Shown here one piece after another: positions 37,085 to 48,585 of a DNA stretch of 64,000 nt. The number at the start of each line of letters is the position of its first letter. Positions within the stretch are counted from its first letter, which is position 1. Below the pieces are notes generated by a model that ran no database searches, was not told where the DNA came from, and saw nothing but the letters and a program-made list of their open reading frames with translations. The stretch lies in NCBI GenBank assembly GCA_029844215.1, contig CM056724.1:78387093-78451092 (forward strand). Reading direction: 5' to 3'. The translations under genes and the position numbers were made by a program. Origin of the DNA: Przewalskia tangutica. Its lineage: Eukaryota; Streptophyta; Magnoliopsida; Solanales; Solanaceae.

Positions 37085-37530
37085 AAGTGAATTACGGAGG
37101 TGTGGGAATAGGTGAGGATACTTACGCCTCATGTCCTCGCCGGCTTCCCGTCATCTCCTCCCGAGCTCGTTCGCCCACAAGACTTTGTGGAAGCCACGCC
37201 CTTGGTCCGCAGACGCCTAACTCCGACGATCGATTATCGCTATGGGAATCTCCTCATACGATAACCCCTCGGTCACCTGGACATCATCAATCGGGTGTAC
37301 CCTAGATGGATCCCCGATACATCTCCTCAGCATAGAAACATGAAACACCGGATGCACTGCCTCCAGATCGGATGGCAGATCCAACTCGTAGGCAACCTTG
37401 CCTACCCTGCGGCCAATCGATAGGGCCCGATGTACCTTGGTGAGTTTCTTTCTTCCGAATCTCATCACACCGCCATGGGTGACACCTTCAGAAAACCCAA
37501 TCATCAACCTCGAACTCCGGATCACGACGA
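37085..37530 (-). pseudogene. pol: Integrase C-terminus and chromodomain, element G
   Basis: The frame at 37217-37525 (102 aa) has KVAYELDLPSDL, then HPVFHVSMLRR and the linker VTEGLSYEEIPIAIIDRR. This is the usual integrase C-terminal domain of plant chromoviruses. The chromodomain follows at about 37090-37215 but is broken by frameshifts, unlike E, where VKVLWRNEL is readable. Confidence 0.82.
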
Positions 37531-38664
37531 TGATGATCTGCGTATGACGACTTCGACTCGAGCCGTGAGCAACCGCTCTGGATAAGCTTCACCTTATCCA
37601 TCGCTGCGCAAATCTGGTCCCACTAACTGCACCTCACCCACATCGAACCAGCCTATAGGCGATCTGCACTTCCTCCCATACAAGGCCTCATAAGGCGCCA
37701 TCTGAATACTGGAGTGGTAGCTATTATTATACGCAAACTCAACTAGAGGCAAATGATCGTCGGCTACCCACGAAGTCGATAACACGGGCTCGCAAACATA
37801 TCCTCAAGAGTGCGGATAGTGCGCTCAACTGTCGTGCATGCGTGGATGGAATGCGATGCTCGACTCACTGCGTCCCAAACCCTACGGAAAGACCTCGAAG
37901 TTAGCGTAAATGGGCTCCTGCATGCGATATGATCGAAATAGGGACTCCATGCGATCGGCGATCTCTCGGATGTAAAGTCTGGCATAATCCTCAGCCGAAA
38001 AAGTCGTCCTGACGGGAAGAAAGTGGGCTGATTTCGTCAGCCTGTCGACGATAACCCATATAGAATCATGTCTCCTCTGAGTGCGAGGTAATCCTGTGAT
38101 GAAGTCCATGTTGATCACCTCCCACTTCCAGGTCGGGATCTCTATCGTCTGCAACAAACCACCAGGCCTCTGGTGCTCTACCTTCACCTGCTGACAACAC
38201 GGGCACTGAGCTACGAACTCTGCAACGTCCCTCTTCAAGCCATCCCACCAATACACAGATCTAAGGTCGTGGTACATCTTGGTCGACCCCGGATGGATAG
38301 AGTAACGCGCGCTGTGTGCTTCCCCAAGAACCTGCTGCCGAAGTCCTGAAACATCTGGAACACACAACCTGCCCTCAAACCTTAGCACCCCATCAGGTGC
38401 TACCTCAAAAGGACCCTTCCCCTCACGAAGAGCCGTATCACGATAACGTGTCAAAACTGGATCCTCGAACTGTTGCCTCTTCACCTCCTCGATGATGGAA
38501 GACTCGGCAACCTCACGGACTCGAACCCCACTGCTATCAGAATCAATCAAACGGACACCAAGGCTCGCTAACTGATGCAAATCACGAACCATGTCCCTCC
38601 TCTGCACATCGATAGGCTCCCATCGACCTATGACTAAGAGCATCCGCCACAACATTGGCTTTCC
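37531..38664 (-). pseudogene. pol: Integrase core, element G
   Basis: Part of a 315-codon open frame (37882-38829), the longest in the window. It contains the zinc-binding HHCC region (ending CPCCQQVK) and the first catalytic Asp in VINMDFITGLP. RHDSIWVIVDRLTKSAHF follows, where the second Asp is VDR. The frame breaks near 37880; 37594-37785 continues with LVEFAYNN and EALYGRKCRSP. Integrase inserts the cDNA into the chromosome. This copy is close to intact. Confidence 0.88.
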
Positions 38665-39210
38665 CGGGTGGTACAGGATATCAACATCGTAATCCTTAGC
38701 AACTCTAACCACCGTCTCGCCGTAAGTTCGGCTCCTCCGGCTAAAGATATCTTTGGAGGCTCTTGTGGTGCGTATAAATATCCACATGAATCCCATACAA
38801 ATAGTGCCTCGGATCTTGGCGTGAATCACCGCGCTAACTCCAAATCATGGGTGGGGTAGTTCCTCTCGTGTTTCTTGGTGTCGGGATGCATACGCTATAA
38901 CTTTGCCTGTTGCATCAACACATCCCAACCCGATGCGACGATCACAATACACGACATAACCGTCTGGACCCTGCGGAAGAGTAAGAAGCGAGGCGGTCGT
39001 CGATCTCCTTCAAAGATCGAAACCCCGCCACAAGCATCGATCCATGAAACTTGGCGCCTACGAGTCAGCCTAGTCAATGGGCGTAGATAGAAGCAAACTT
39101 CTACGAACCGCCGATAATATCTGCAAGGCCCGAGCTGCGAACCTGCAGCCGGAGTAGTAGGTCTAGGCCAAGTCTCGCGCCTCGATCTTGGCGTATCCAC
39201 TCGAATGCCA
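38665..39210 (-). pseudogene. pol: RNase H, element G
   Basis: Homologous to the readable E domain (13831-14181). The frame at 38895-39200 has the RT-RNase H connection (YYRRFVEVCFYLRPLTRL), and 38668-38829 the end of the domain. The catalytic blocks are split by frameshifts near 38830-38950. Confidence 0.78.
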
Positions 39211-39930
39211 TCGGCCCGACAATATGCCCAAGAAAAGCCAGAAGTTAACCAAAACTCACATTTGGAAAACTTGGCGTCTGTTCTTGTCGGAGAAGCACAT
39301 CGGCCTGATCGCCAAATGCTCGCGTACTCTGCTCTGAGCGAGAATAAACCAAGATGTCATCAATGAACACTATCACAAACGTGTCAAAAAATGGCTTGAA
39401 CACTCGGTTCATCAAAACCATGAATACCGCCGGAGCATTGGTCAACCCAAAAGACATGACCCTGAACTCATAGTGCGTCTGCGGGTCGGAATGCGATCTA
39501 GGGACATCCACCTCTCGACTCGCACTGATGATAGCCCGATCGCAGATCAATCTTGGAGAAACATCTCGCGCCACGCAATGGTCGAACAAATCATCAATCA
39601 CAGGAAGGGGTATCTGTTCTTAATGGTCACCTTGTTCACTCGTAATCAACACATGCGCGGCGTCCCGCCCTTCTTCTTCACGAACAATCTGGCGCCCCGG
39701 GGAGAAACACTAGGCCTGATGAAGCCCTTCTCCAGCAAATCTCTAAGTTGATCCTTCAACTCTCTCAACTCGGCAGGTGTCATTCTGTAAGGCGGAATGG
39801 AAATAGGCCGAGTGTCTGGCAGCACATCAATACAAAACTCTATCTCCCTCGGGAGGATCTGGGAGGTCGTGCGAAACACGTGCGGGAACTCTCGACTCAC
39901 TGGGCCCGACTAAAAATCTGGCACGCGACC
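39211..39930 (-). pseudogene. pol: Reverse transcriptase, element G
   Basis: Two frames. 39646-39900 holds the N-terminal fingers (IPPYRMTPAELRELKDQL, GFIRPSVSP, LFVKKKGG). 39245-39601 holds the palm (YEFRVMSFGLTNAPAVF) and the catalytic VFIDDILVYSRS, at about 39356-39371. These are the strongest RT signatures in the window. A frameshift separates the two frames and another follows the catalytic box. Confidence 0.9.
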
Positions 39931-40344
39931 TCGATATCAAACACCCGAACGAGATGGTAGATGTACCCTTGCGCATCTTCTAGCCGAGGTAGGAAATAAA
40001 CCTACCCTCGGCGTCTGATGTTCCTCCCACTCAATAACCGGCTCCCCAGGAAACTCGAACTGTACCACTCTCTCCCTGCAGTCGACATTGGCATAGCAAG
40101 AAGCTAGCCAATCCATGCCCATGATCACGTCGAAATCCGTCATGTCGGCTCTATCAAGTCTGCTAGAGTCGGCATTGCATAAGGTCACTGGACAAGCTCT
40201 AAATACCCGCCGAGCTACCACCGCATCACCCACTGGCGTAGCTACCTCGAAAGGGTCTATGGACTCAGGCTCTATCCCTATCCTACTAGCAACAAGGGGA
40301 TATATATTGGACAGAGTAGAACCCGGATCTATCAAGGCATACAC
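39931..40344 (-). pseudogene. pol: Aspartic protease, element G
   Basis: The frame at 39937-40344 (135 aa). The active-site region is ALIDPGSTLSN near residues 3-13, where the usual DSG/DTG reads DPG. Downstream are DFDVIMGMDWLA and VQFEFPGEPV, typical of the plant gypsy protease. D in E hits the same DPG codons. The frame joins gag without a stop in the homologous elements, suggesting one Gag-Pol reading frame. Confidence 0.87.
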
Positions 40345-41702
40345 ATCATGTCGGAGGCGATAAGGTACTGTGGCGACATCGGTGAGGCCTCCTGATCCTG
40401 CCGGCTGGACAAAGCATAAATGCGGTTCTGAGGACCGCTAGAACTGGGACCCGAGCCACGACCTCTGCCGCGACCTGCTGGTCCATGAGTACCCTGCCCT
40501 CCGGGGCGAATAACTGTCGGGGATGAAGAGGACCCGGCAAAGAACACAGTGGTGGTGACCCTACTATCGCAATGCCCTTGGTGGACGGTTCCTCGCAAAG
40601 TGACCTGCTGGCCTGGCGAAACAAGCTCCGTAGCGGCACCACAACTCGAAGTGGGATCTACGCGTCGGCCACCTGAGGGGTGGTCCGTCAGCCGATACCT
40701 GCTGCTCACGGGCGTCTGAAGCCACAGGGCCTAGTGCGCCCTCGAATATCTGGTGTCTTGATGGCGGTGCGGGAGTGCTCTGAGGCGGTGTGGTGCAAAT
40801 CTAGGCCGCTGCGAGGCCGCCACCACGATAGCCACCAAAAGACCTCGCCGTCTGGTCTTCTTCTGCTGCGCTGTCAACCCGTCGGTCTCTACGCTCGCCG
40901 CATCCAAGAGCATGAGCTGCATGCGGGTAATGTCCATACGGTGAAGAGAAACACCGCACAAGATTCGGCCATATAATCATCTAGCGGTGGCGTGGCGGTG
41001 CACCTATCCTCCATATCTGCTACCAACGCTGGGACATATCGAGCGATGAATCAAACTCGACATTGTACTCCCTAACTGTGCGTCCTCTCTGTCTCAGTAA
41101 CAAAAATATGTCGGCCCGTGCCCTCCTCATCTGTGGAGGCAAGAAGTGAGTGAGGAAAGCCTCCGAGAACTCGTCCCAAGTAGCTGGGGACGCGTGCTCT
41201 CCACGGGATAACTCCCACGAATCAAACCAATCGACTGCGGTATCACGTAGCCGATGCGAACCGAAGGTCACGGACTTGGTCTCTGAAGCCTTGATCACCC
41301 GCATGATCATCATGGCCAGCGGATGAACTCCTGCGGTCATCCTCGACCTCGACCGTAGAACTGCGGCGGGCTACAACTCGAAATCCGTAGCCTCAAAATG
41401 CGCCTCGGGTGAACCACGGGTGCTCTGGTGGAACTTGAGCTGCGCATCGGCTGTCTCGTATGCGCCACGATCTGGCGATGGCGGGCCATCTCTGCGTAAC
41501 CCATCTCATCCGCTCCGGTGTGGGGTGGAGGTGTAGGTCTTGTGGTCTCATCAGCCCTTTGCTGCGACCTAAACCCTCGTAAATTGGCGGCGTCGTAGAA
41601 CTCACCGTCTCGGGTATAGGCGGGCACGAGCCTCGTGACTCTCGGTGTCCCACTAGCAGCCTCGCCTTGCCCTTCTGGGCGGGTTGCCTTACGTGGAGGC
41701 AT
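40345..41702 (-). pseudogene. gag: gag of element G
   Basis: Likely start codon at 41702 (MPPRKATRPEGQGEAA). The N-terminal frame is 41337-41702. The capsid-type retrotransposon gag domain is at 41020-41340 with DWFDSWELSRGE, TWDEFSEAFLTHFLP and VREYNVEF. The region near 40560-40640 should hold the zinc knuckle, but it is frameshifted (only RQASRSLCEE-like readings). Two or three frameshifts would need to be absent for an intact Gag. Confidence 0.85.
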
Positions 41703-41890
41703 AATCTATTCTGAGAAAGGAATACGTTAGAGGTCCAACTTATAACACGACTCTAAAGCACGATCTCGAGTGAGAAGAATGGAAACCAATCCTAAATATC
41801 CTATAGCCTCACGATTATTCGTGTGGTGCACAACACACCGATAATCAAGACTACTAGATACGATGCGTAGACACTTTCCGAGGATTAAGC

Positions 41891-41902
41891 GCTCCGATAC
41901 CA
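41891..41902 (-). promoter_or_regulatory. Primer-binding site, element G
   Basis: TGGTATCGGAGC on the minus strand: full 12 bases, but CAG of the tRNA complement reads CGG. Confidence 0.8.
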
Positions 41903-41906
41903 CTTT

Positions 41907-44371
41907 TGTCACGACCGTTCGGGCCCGTGGAGTGTCTTACGGGCACCCAAGTAGTCATACATCAGTAATCCGGAACATAAGACAAGACAAGAAACATTAT
42001 GAAAAGAGAAACAGTTTATCTGATGAAAAACTTGCCTTTCGGCATATATATATAACTCAAGTTTTGCAGTTACATCCCAACTGTACAATAGGACTACAGA
42101 CCTCTAAGGAAGTAAACAACTATGGCGGGACAGGGCCCCGCCATACCCTGAATGTACAAAACTATCTACAATATAGGGAGATCATACCAAAAAAAGTCGA
42201 GCCTCCGGAGAAGATGGAGCTCCTGACACCAAAGCAAAGATCCTAAGGATGCGGATCTAGCACACCTTTGCTCTTACTGCGGCATGAACGGCCCCGAAGG
42301 AGGTCGAGACAACGGTACTAAGTATGTGAAAGCGTAAAGTACTTAAATGAAATCATATCATTTTAAAACCAATTTTACAAATATGCACGAAACAACCAAG
42401 GTAACCGCACATAGTGCCACATCATAAACAAGAGCAACAATAGGTAAACTGTAACAGGTCTTTTCTAGGCTGCGAATGATCGAAGCAGGACCAATCGCCC
42501 ATGGTATCATTATGCAAGCCTAATCCTGGACTCCCGTAGTCCGCATAGGCCACTCACATAGGCCCGCGTAGGGTATAACCCGCATCGAGGGCTACTCCTC
42601 GGCATCGCCCCGGACTCGTAGTCGCATGGCCACATAGACCGCGTGAGGTATAACCCGCACACTAACACGGAACTCCGTAGCTCGCGCATAGGTCCCTGGA
42701 CCGCGTAGGTATTCTCGAATCATGGTCCTGCATCACTGAGTCTACCCCGCGACGGAGGCGACTTAACCCCCGGTAACATGTCAAGAGGTGGGTGATATAA
42801 TACTAACATAACAGCTTATCGTTAAACAACATAAGCACAACAAGAATACCCTCTTATACAAACGTTACAAGTTACTACCACACATAGCATCATATCATGT
42901 CTACTTATCAAACCATTTTATTATTCTTTCATAAATCAATATAAGTCTGTTATAAACACATAAGTAAACTGTTCCTTTATCATTCTTAAGTTGTTATACC
43001 TAACTTCCCATAAAGCTAGTATAACTCTTAAGCTTTTTGTTTAAAAACCAATTAGTTCTCTTCTGATAAAAATGATTCAGTATTCTTTTGAAATGCATCA
43101 AGATTCTTATCATTCAGGCTTAAGTCAAAAGACATTGCCGTAATTATTATTCAGGCTTAAGTCAAAAGACATTGCCGTAGTTATTATTCAGTTAACACAT
43201 GTACGTCTACCGTACTATATATATATTTTAAAATATCATGCTTTAGGAAGAATCACATACCTTCTCGGCGAAATCCACCTGCCAAGTCGAATATGTCGCG
43301 CGCAGAGAATCAACCTATAATAGTCAGACACGTCTATCAATGTTCAGACTATTCTGTAAACAGTTCTAAGCAGAGGGTTCTCTATCCTACGGAAAATTGG
43401 GCAGCACTTCCCTACCCGCCAAGCTACTCAAGTCTACTGTGAAAACAGTCCTATGTAAGTATAGTTCAATTATTCTTCTTTTAAACCCTTCTACTGTGAT
43501 AACATTTCAATTCTATTCTTTAATAACCTTCTAAGTATTTTATACTTATTTCTATACTTCTACAGTATGTAGTCTCTAATTACAAAAAGAAGGATAAGAT
43601 TATTTACCTCGGTAAGCCCAATAATATGCTAGATATAAGTCGATCCGGAGCAAGGCTTAGCTCCTAATTTGTATGCTCCAATAGCTCCAAGGAACCCTTA
43701 GAAGTTCTTCACAACTTCTACTAAGTACTAAGGGATTTGGGCTAGGGTATTTTGGGCATTATAACAATACTAGAAGGCAACTTTTCTACCAAGGGAGGGG
43801 GGTAGGTTTCGGCTAGGCTAGGGGGGGTTGCCTCGGCCAAGCTTCACTCAAAGGGGGGGGGGAGGGTGTGTTGGACGAAAATGCTCAAGGGAGAGGAGAG
43901 GATTTTCAAGACTTGGAGAAAGATTTGTGGATGAAGAACTCTTCATCTTAAGGGGGGTATTTATAGGTCAAGAAGTGGCCAACCAATGGCCAAGATTAAG
44001 CCATGTGCTAGGCAAGTGTAAGGTCAAGATTAGGGCAGTGTACCTTATCCAACTTGCACACAAAATATCCTACCAACTCCATGACAAAATAGCCATTCCA
44101 TTCGGCCCTATTGCCGTCCCACATCCATCAATGAGAGGGTGACAAGTGTCGCCCTATCGTTGGTCCAAAATGTTTCGTCTCTCGGAAAAATCCGCAAAAA
44201 TTAGAAATGACATAGCCGGAATTTACCCTACGCGAGTCTTGTAAAACTTTTCGTCAGAAAACGATTCTTTGTGTGAGTTGTGCCAAAAAAAACGTCCTAG
44301 GCCTAAACTTTAAGGCTAAACTTTCGTACGTACACCCTCACGTACATACTCTGTAAATACGGGGTATAACA
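41907..44371 (-). mobile_element. Right (5') LTR of element G, 2.47 kb
   Basis: From TGTCACGACCG to ACGGGGTATAACA. Imperfect GTCCGCATAGG repeats (about 42530-42740), a doubled CTTAAGTCAAAAGACATTGCC block (43114-43141, 43151-43178), G-rich runs (43796-43957), TATA at 43958-43965 and a palindrome at 44137-44154. It is uninterrupted and serves as the reference for the split left LTR. Confidence 0.9.
43958..43965 (-). promoter_or_regulatory. TATA box of right LTR of G
   Basis: TATTTATA on the plus strand; this is the 5' LTR of G and so the likely promoter of the element. Transcription would start about 30 bp to the left. Confidence 0.6.
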
Positions 44372-44857
44372 AAAACTCTATCTCCCTCTCAGGAGGGATA
44401 CCCGGGAGGTCGTCTGGAAACACGTATGGGAACTCTCGACTCTGGCGATGAAAATCGCACCGCGACCTCGTATCAAACACCCGAACGAGATGGTAGATGT
44501 ACCCTTCGCACCATCTTCCTAGCCTTGAGGTAGGAAATAAACCTACCTCGGCGATCTGAGGTGCTCCTCCACTCAACAACCGGCTCCTCGAAAGCGGAAC
44601 CATACTACTCTCTCCACTGCGGTCTACATTGGCGTAGCAAGCTAGCCAATCCATACCTATGATAACGTCGAAATCGGTCATATCCAACTCTATCAAGTCG
44701 GCTAGGTCCGACGATGTATATGGTCCTCGGACAAGCCCTATATACCCTAGAGCTACCAGAATCACCTTTGGCGTAGCTACCTCGAAAGGGTCTATGGACT
44801 CAGGCTCTATCCCTATCCTACTAGCAATAAGGGGAGATATATAGGACAGAGTAGAAC
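44372..44857 (-). pseudogene. pol: Protease of element E, cut by element D
   Basis: The frame at 44316-44765 includes DMTDFDVIIGMDWLACYANVD and continues to EREIEFL at the RT boundary. To the right, the active-site codons are interrupted by D: the last bases before D are AGTAGAAC, and coding resumes at 54484 with CCGGATCTATCAAGGC, giving the ALIDPG part. To the left it ends at G's terminus. Confidence 0.85.
44853..44857. repeat. Target site duplication of element D (left)
   Basis: AGAAC before TGTTATACCCC; repeated at 54479-54483. Confidence 0.92.
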
Positions 44858-45070
44858 TGTTATACCCCGTATTTCCAGAGTATGTACGTGAGGACGTACG
44901 TAGAAAATATGAGCCTTAGATAGGCATTGGATCGATTTTTGTACACAACTACCGAAAGGAGTCGTTTTTCGACGAAACGTTTCCACAGCTTTCGTAGGGA
45001 AAATTCCGGCTATGTCATTTAGAATTTTTGCGGATTTTTCCGAGAGACGAAACATTTTGGACCAACGGGA

Positions 45071-45088
45071 GGGTGACATGTGTCACCC
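45071..45088. promoter_or_regulatory. U3 palindrome, 5' LTR of D
   Basis: GGGTGACATGTGTCACCC; 8-bp arms, about 210 bp upstream of the TATA box. The 3' LTR copy (about 51184) has lost symmetry (GGGTGACATGTTTCACC). Confidence 0.55.
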
Positions 45089-45299
45089 TCACATTGGAAG
45101 CAAGTGGGGCGGCTTTGGACGATTTGGGCGTCCAAGTGGGACGATTTTGGCTTGATCTTTTGGCCTTGTTTTGTGCCTTGTTTTGTGCCTTGTTTTGTGG
45201 AGTGTTTTGTGGAGTAGGGGTTAGGGTGCACATGGCTTGATCAAGGCCTTACACTTGCCTTGCACATGGCTTGATCTTGGCCATTGGTTGGCACTAGCC

Positions 45300-45307
45300 T
45301 ATAAATA
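45300..45307 (+). promoter_or_regulatory. TATA box, 5' LTR of D
   Basis: CCTATAAATACCCC, a good plant TATA box, 442 bp into the LTR. GAAGTGAAGACTTC follows and is conserved in other LTRs. Confidence 0.65.
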
Positions 45308-45880
45308 CCCCTTGAAGTGAAGACTTCTCCATCCACTCCTCACTTGTCTAAATCTTGAAAACCCCTCTCCTCCTCTTGTTGACTCTCGTCCAAGAGCCCA
45401 CTCCTAGTCAAGGCCTTTGGCGAAACCCTCTCCCTTTGTGAGCCTTAGCGAGAGCCCCCTCTCTTAGAGTGTTGTTCTCGTGTAACACACCCCCCGCCCT
45501 TGGTTGAGAAGTACTCTCCAAGTATTGTTATAATGCCCAAATACCTTAGCTTTATACCTTGTAGTATTCCAAGGTTACACTTATACAAAAGCCCAGAAAA
45601 TACTATTATACTTTCCGTCAGTCACAAAACCGAAACCCTAAGGAAAATCTCCATAGTCAGTTGGAGTATTGTGTAGAAGTTGGTTAGAACTTCTAAGGGT
45701 GGTTTAGAGCGGGTTGGAGCGCTCGGAGTTGGAGCTAAACGTTGCCCAGGATCGACATCTCTACTTGGATAATTATGGGCTTATCGAGGTAATTATCTTG
45801 TCCCTCTATTGTAATTGGAAATTACATGATTGTTAGATTATATAGTTGAAGTATACTATATATAGAACTGAACGTAGTAT

Positions 45881-45907
45881 CGGCAATGTCTTTTGACTTA
45901 AGCCTGA
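45881..45907 (+). promoter_or_regulatory. Conserved W-box-containing LTR block
   Basis: CGGCAATGTCTTTTGACTTA, then AGCCTGA. TTGACT fits the W-box bound by WRKY factors. The block is the most constant part of family I and II LTRs and follows a TATA-like CTATATATAG by about 15 bp. Function is inferred only. Confidence 0.4.
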
Positions 45908-48383
45908 ATAATAAGAAACCTTTTGAAAGAAAATCTTGAATCGTAATTACATGGGGTGTATTCTGGTAGACTTGTGTAGCTTTTACGTGAGGTAGAATTG
46001 TGCGTCCGGATTAGGCGTATAACCCCCTGGTTGGCTTGGTAGTGGCGGCCCAGATAGAGGAGAGATTTCTGTTGCGGGGAGGGGAGTCTTGCCGAATTTT
46101 TACGTAGAATTTTCCACGATGAGATCTAGATGTTAATAAGCGCCTTGTGGCCTTTTTAGGTTGAAGTACTACGTGTGGCGCGATCACGTGGCTTAAGGAG
46201 TAGCCAGCGGTTTGAGGTACTTGGGCGTTTTGCTATTAGTCGATAATCATCGCGAGGTATGTGAACCTCTTCCTATCTCTTCTAGCATGATATGTGTGTA
46301 ACTATGTAGTGCGATGAGCGTCGTGTGTTAAATATATTTGATTGGTCTAAAACATAAAGTGTTATAACGGCTTTATGGGAAGTTGGTTATAACAACTTTA
46401 TGTAGGTAAGAAAATACTTGTGGTTTTAAAGGTAAGCGATTTGAACTATAATCGGTGGTTATGTGATAATAAAGAACTTGAAGTATTTCAAAAGATTTTG
46501 AATCATTTTGAAAGAAGAAGTAATACTTGGTTTTGAAAAACTTAAGAGTTATACTAGCTTTATGGGAAGTTAGGTATAACGGCTTAAGAATGTTTCTTGA
46601 TTTGAATCAGAATGTGTATCGACAAACCACTGCGAGCGTTAATAAAAGGAAATGTTTTGTGATTAAGTATTATTAAAACCGGAGAAACTTCCATCTGCAT
46701 AGAAGCTAAGATGAGACAAAATGATATTTCTAGATCATGGTCTTTGTAATAAGATTGTTATAAACAAGAATATCCTACTCACATATAAGGCTTATGTTTC
46801 TCAGATGGTTTAAAAGAGAATTATACTCTTAAATGAATAAGACGATGAACTACGAAACCTTTCTAAAATAAGAAACGTGAACATTTGAAATTAGGCAAAC
46901 TTGGACGTTTGGAAAATAATGTTGTTACTTGATTTTACAAAGGTAAGTGTTTTGATTTACTTCAAAAAGATAGTCACTCTATTTTCATATACTACGTATT
47001 GTGTGACTTCGTGAAAGTAACGTATCTTTTAAAGAGTTAACGTATGAAGTACTTTGGGGATAAAACGAACTTGTTGACATATAGTAGAAAGTACCCTGTG
47101 TGTATAACTTGATTGTGTTGGTTTGTGATAGCCTTGTAATACTTTCTTGTTGATTGATAAGTAAACATGCTAGGATGCTACGTGTGTTAGTATCTTGTGA
47201 TGTTAGTGTAAAGGGCTTTCCGCCATCGCGCTTAAAGTTGTTTGACTATCGGCCGTTATGTTGATATTGTACCACTCACCTTGACTTGTCTCGGAGGTTA
47301 AGCGCCCTCCGTCACGGGGTAGACTCGGTGATGCGGGACCATGATTCGAGAATACCTCATGCGGGTCGGGGATCCATGCGGAACTACGGGAGTTCGGGTT
47401 AGTTTGCGGCCGCTTGTGGTCATGCGGTCTTTGTGGCCGTGCGGTGCGAGTCGGGGCGATGCGGGAGTAGCTACCCTCGATGTGAGAATACCTCATGCGG
47501 GCCTATGAGGTTGGCCTATGCGAGCTGCGGAGAGTTCGGGGCTAGACGCGCATTTGATCTGCGAGCGAGTGACCGGCTTTGATCATGTGACGGTGCAGAG
47601 CGGATATCATGACACGATTTATGACCTTGTTGGTGCGTAGGTGTTAGTAGTCGGTTATGCCTTCGCACTTACCTGTCTTGTTTTATTAGGACACAGTGGG
47701 ACACGGTGTTCATGTGTATTTCTTGGTGCTTTTATATCATAAAGCTGGCGGTGAGGAAGGTATTCCACGGGCATGATTGATGTTATGGGCTTGAGACCCA
47801 TAGTTATATTTGAGTGATGACTTTGAGGCGTGAGTCACGACTTGACATATTCGCTTATTTAATTGTAAATCGTAGTTTGGTTATCATACATGTCTCCCGC
47901 TTTATAGACTATTATGATTTCATTTCTGATATTTTTAGTTTCACATACTTGGTACTGTTATCGACCTCGCCTTGAGGCTGCGTTCATCTGCGCGAGTAAG
48001 GGTACACGATCGTTGATCCTCGCTCTTAGGGTCCGCGATTCAGCGTTTGGGAAGCTCAGTTCCTCGGAGGCTTATCTTGGTATAGTCCCCTGTTGTTATA
48101 GGTGCTTACATTCAGGGGTATGACGGGGCCCTTTCCCGTCGTTGTTGTCATATCATTCGTAGAGGTCTGTATCTTTATTGTGGGAAGGGTTTGTAAAAAG
48201 ATTAAACATTCATCTTTGAAAGAGTTGTTGTTTATATATATGTCGAAAGGCAAGTGTTCTGATTATTGTTTATACTTGGTTAATTCATGTTATTGATTTA
48301 TGTTCACTGATTTTCTCACGATGTATGACTCTTTGGGGTGCCCGGTAAGGCACGATCCACGGGCGGGTTGGTCGTGACAAAAG

Positions 48384-48394
48384 TGGTATCGAGC
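48384..48394 (+). promoter_or_regulatory. Primer-binding site, element D
   Basis: TGGTATCGAGC four bases after the LTR end; TGGTATCAGAGC expected for initiator-Met tRNA. Confidence 0.8.
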
Positions 48395-48585
48395 GATTAA
48401 TCCTCGGAAAGTGTCTACAGACCGTATCCAGTAGAGTCTTGATTATCGGTGTGTTGTGCACCACGCCAATAATCAGGAGGCTATAGGATATTTAGGATTG
48501 GTTTCTAATTCTTCTCACTCTGAGATCGTGCCTTAGAGCTGTGTTGTAAGTTGGACCCTCTGACGTATTTCTTTCCCTTACCGTT

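Larger units (their letters stand above)
14940..44371 (-). mobile_element. Element G: full-length family I retrotransposon with nested C and B
   Basis: Minus-strand family I element inside E's pol. The left LTR is split into 14940-15062, 24247-25583 and 35970-36938 by elements C and B. The internal region is 36939-41906 (4968 bp) and the right (5') LTR is 41907-44371 (2465 bp). The target was GATACAAAACTC in E's RT: GATACAAAA lies left of G and AAAACTC right of it, so the duplication reads AAAA, one base short of five. The left terminus is degraded (TCGCGACG for TGTCACGAC). G is the best-preserved coding copy in the window. Confidence 0.85.
44858..48379 (+). mobile_element. 5' LTR of element D, 3.52 kb
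   Basis: TGTTATACCCC to GTCGTGACA. In order: U3 with a palindrome (45071-45088), TATA box (45300-45307), a C-rich leader (45350-45500), an AT-rich block with CTATATATAG (about 45857-45868), the conserved CGGCAATGTCTTTTGACTTAA block (45881-45907), and TAGTCCGCATGG-type imperfect repeats near 47320-47560. If transcription starts near 45335, the R-U5 leader would be about 3 kb, unusually long. Confidence 0.92.
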
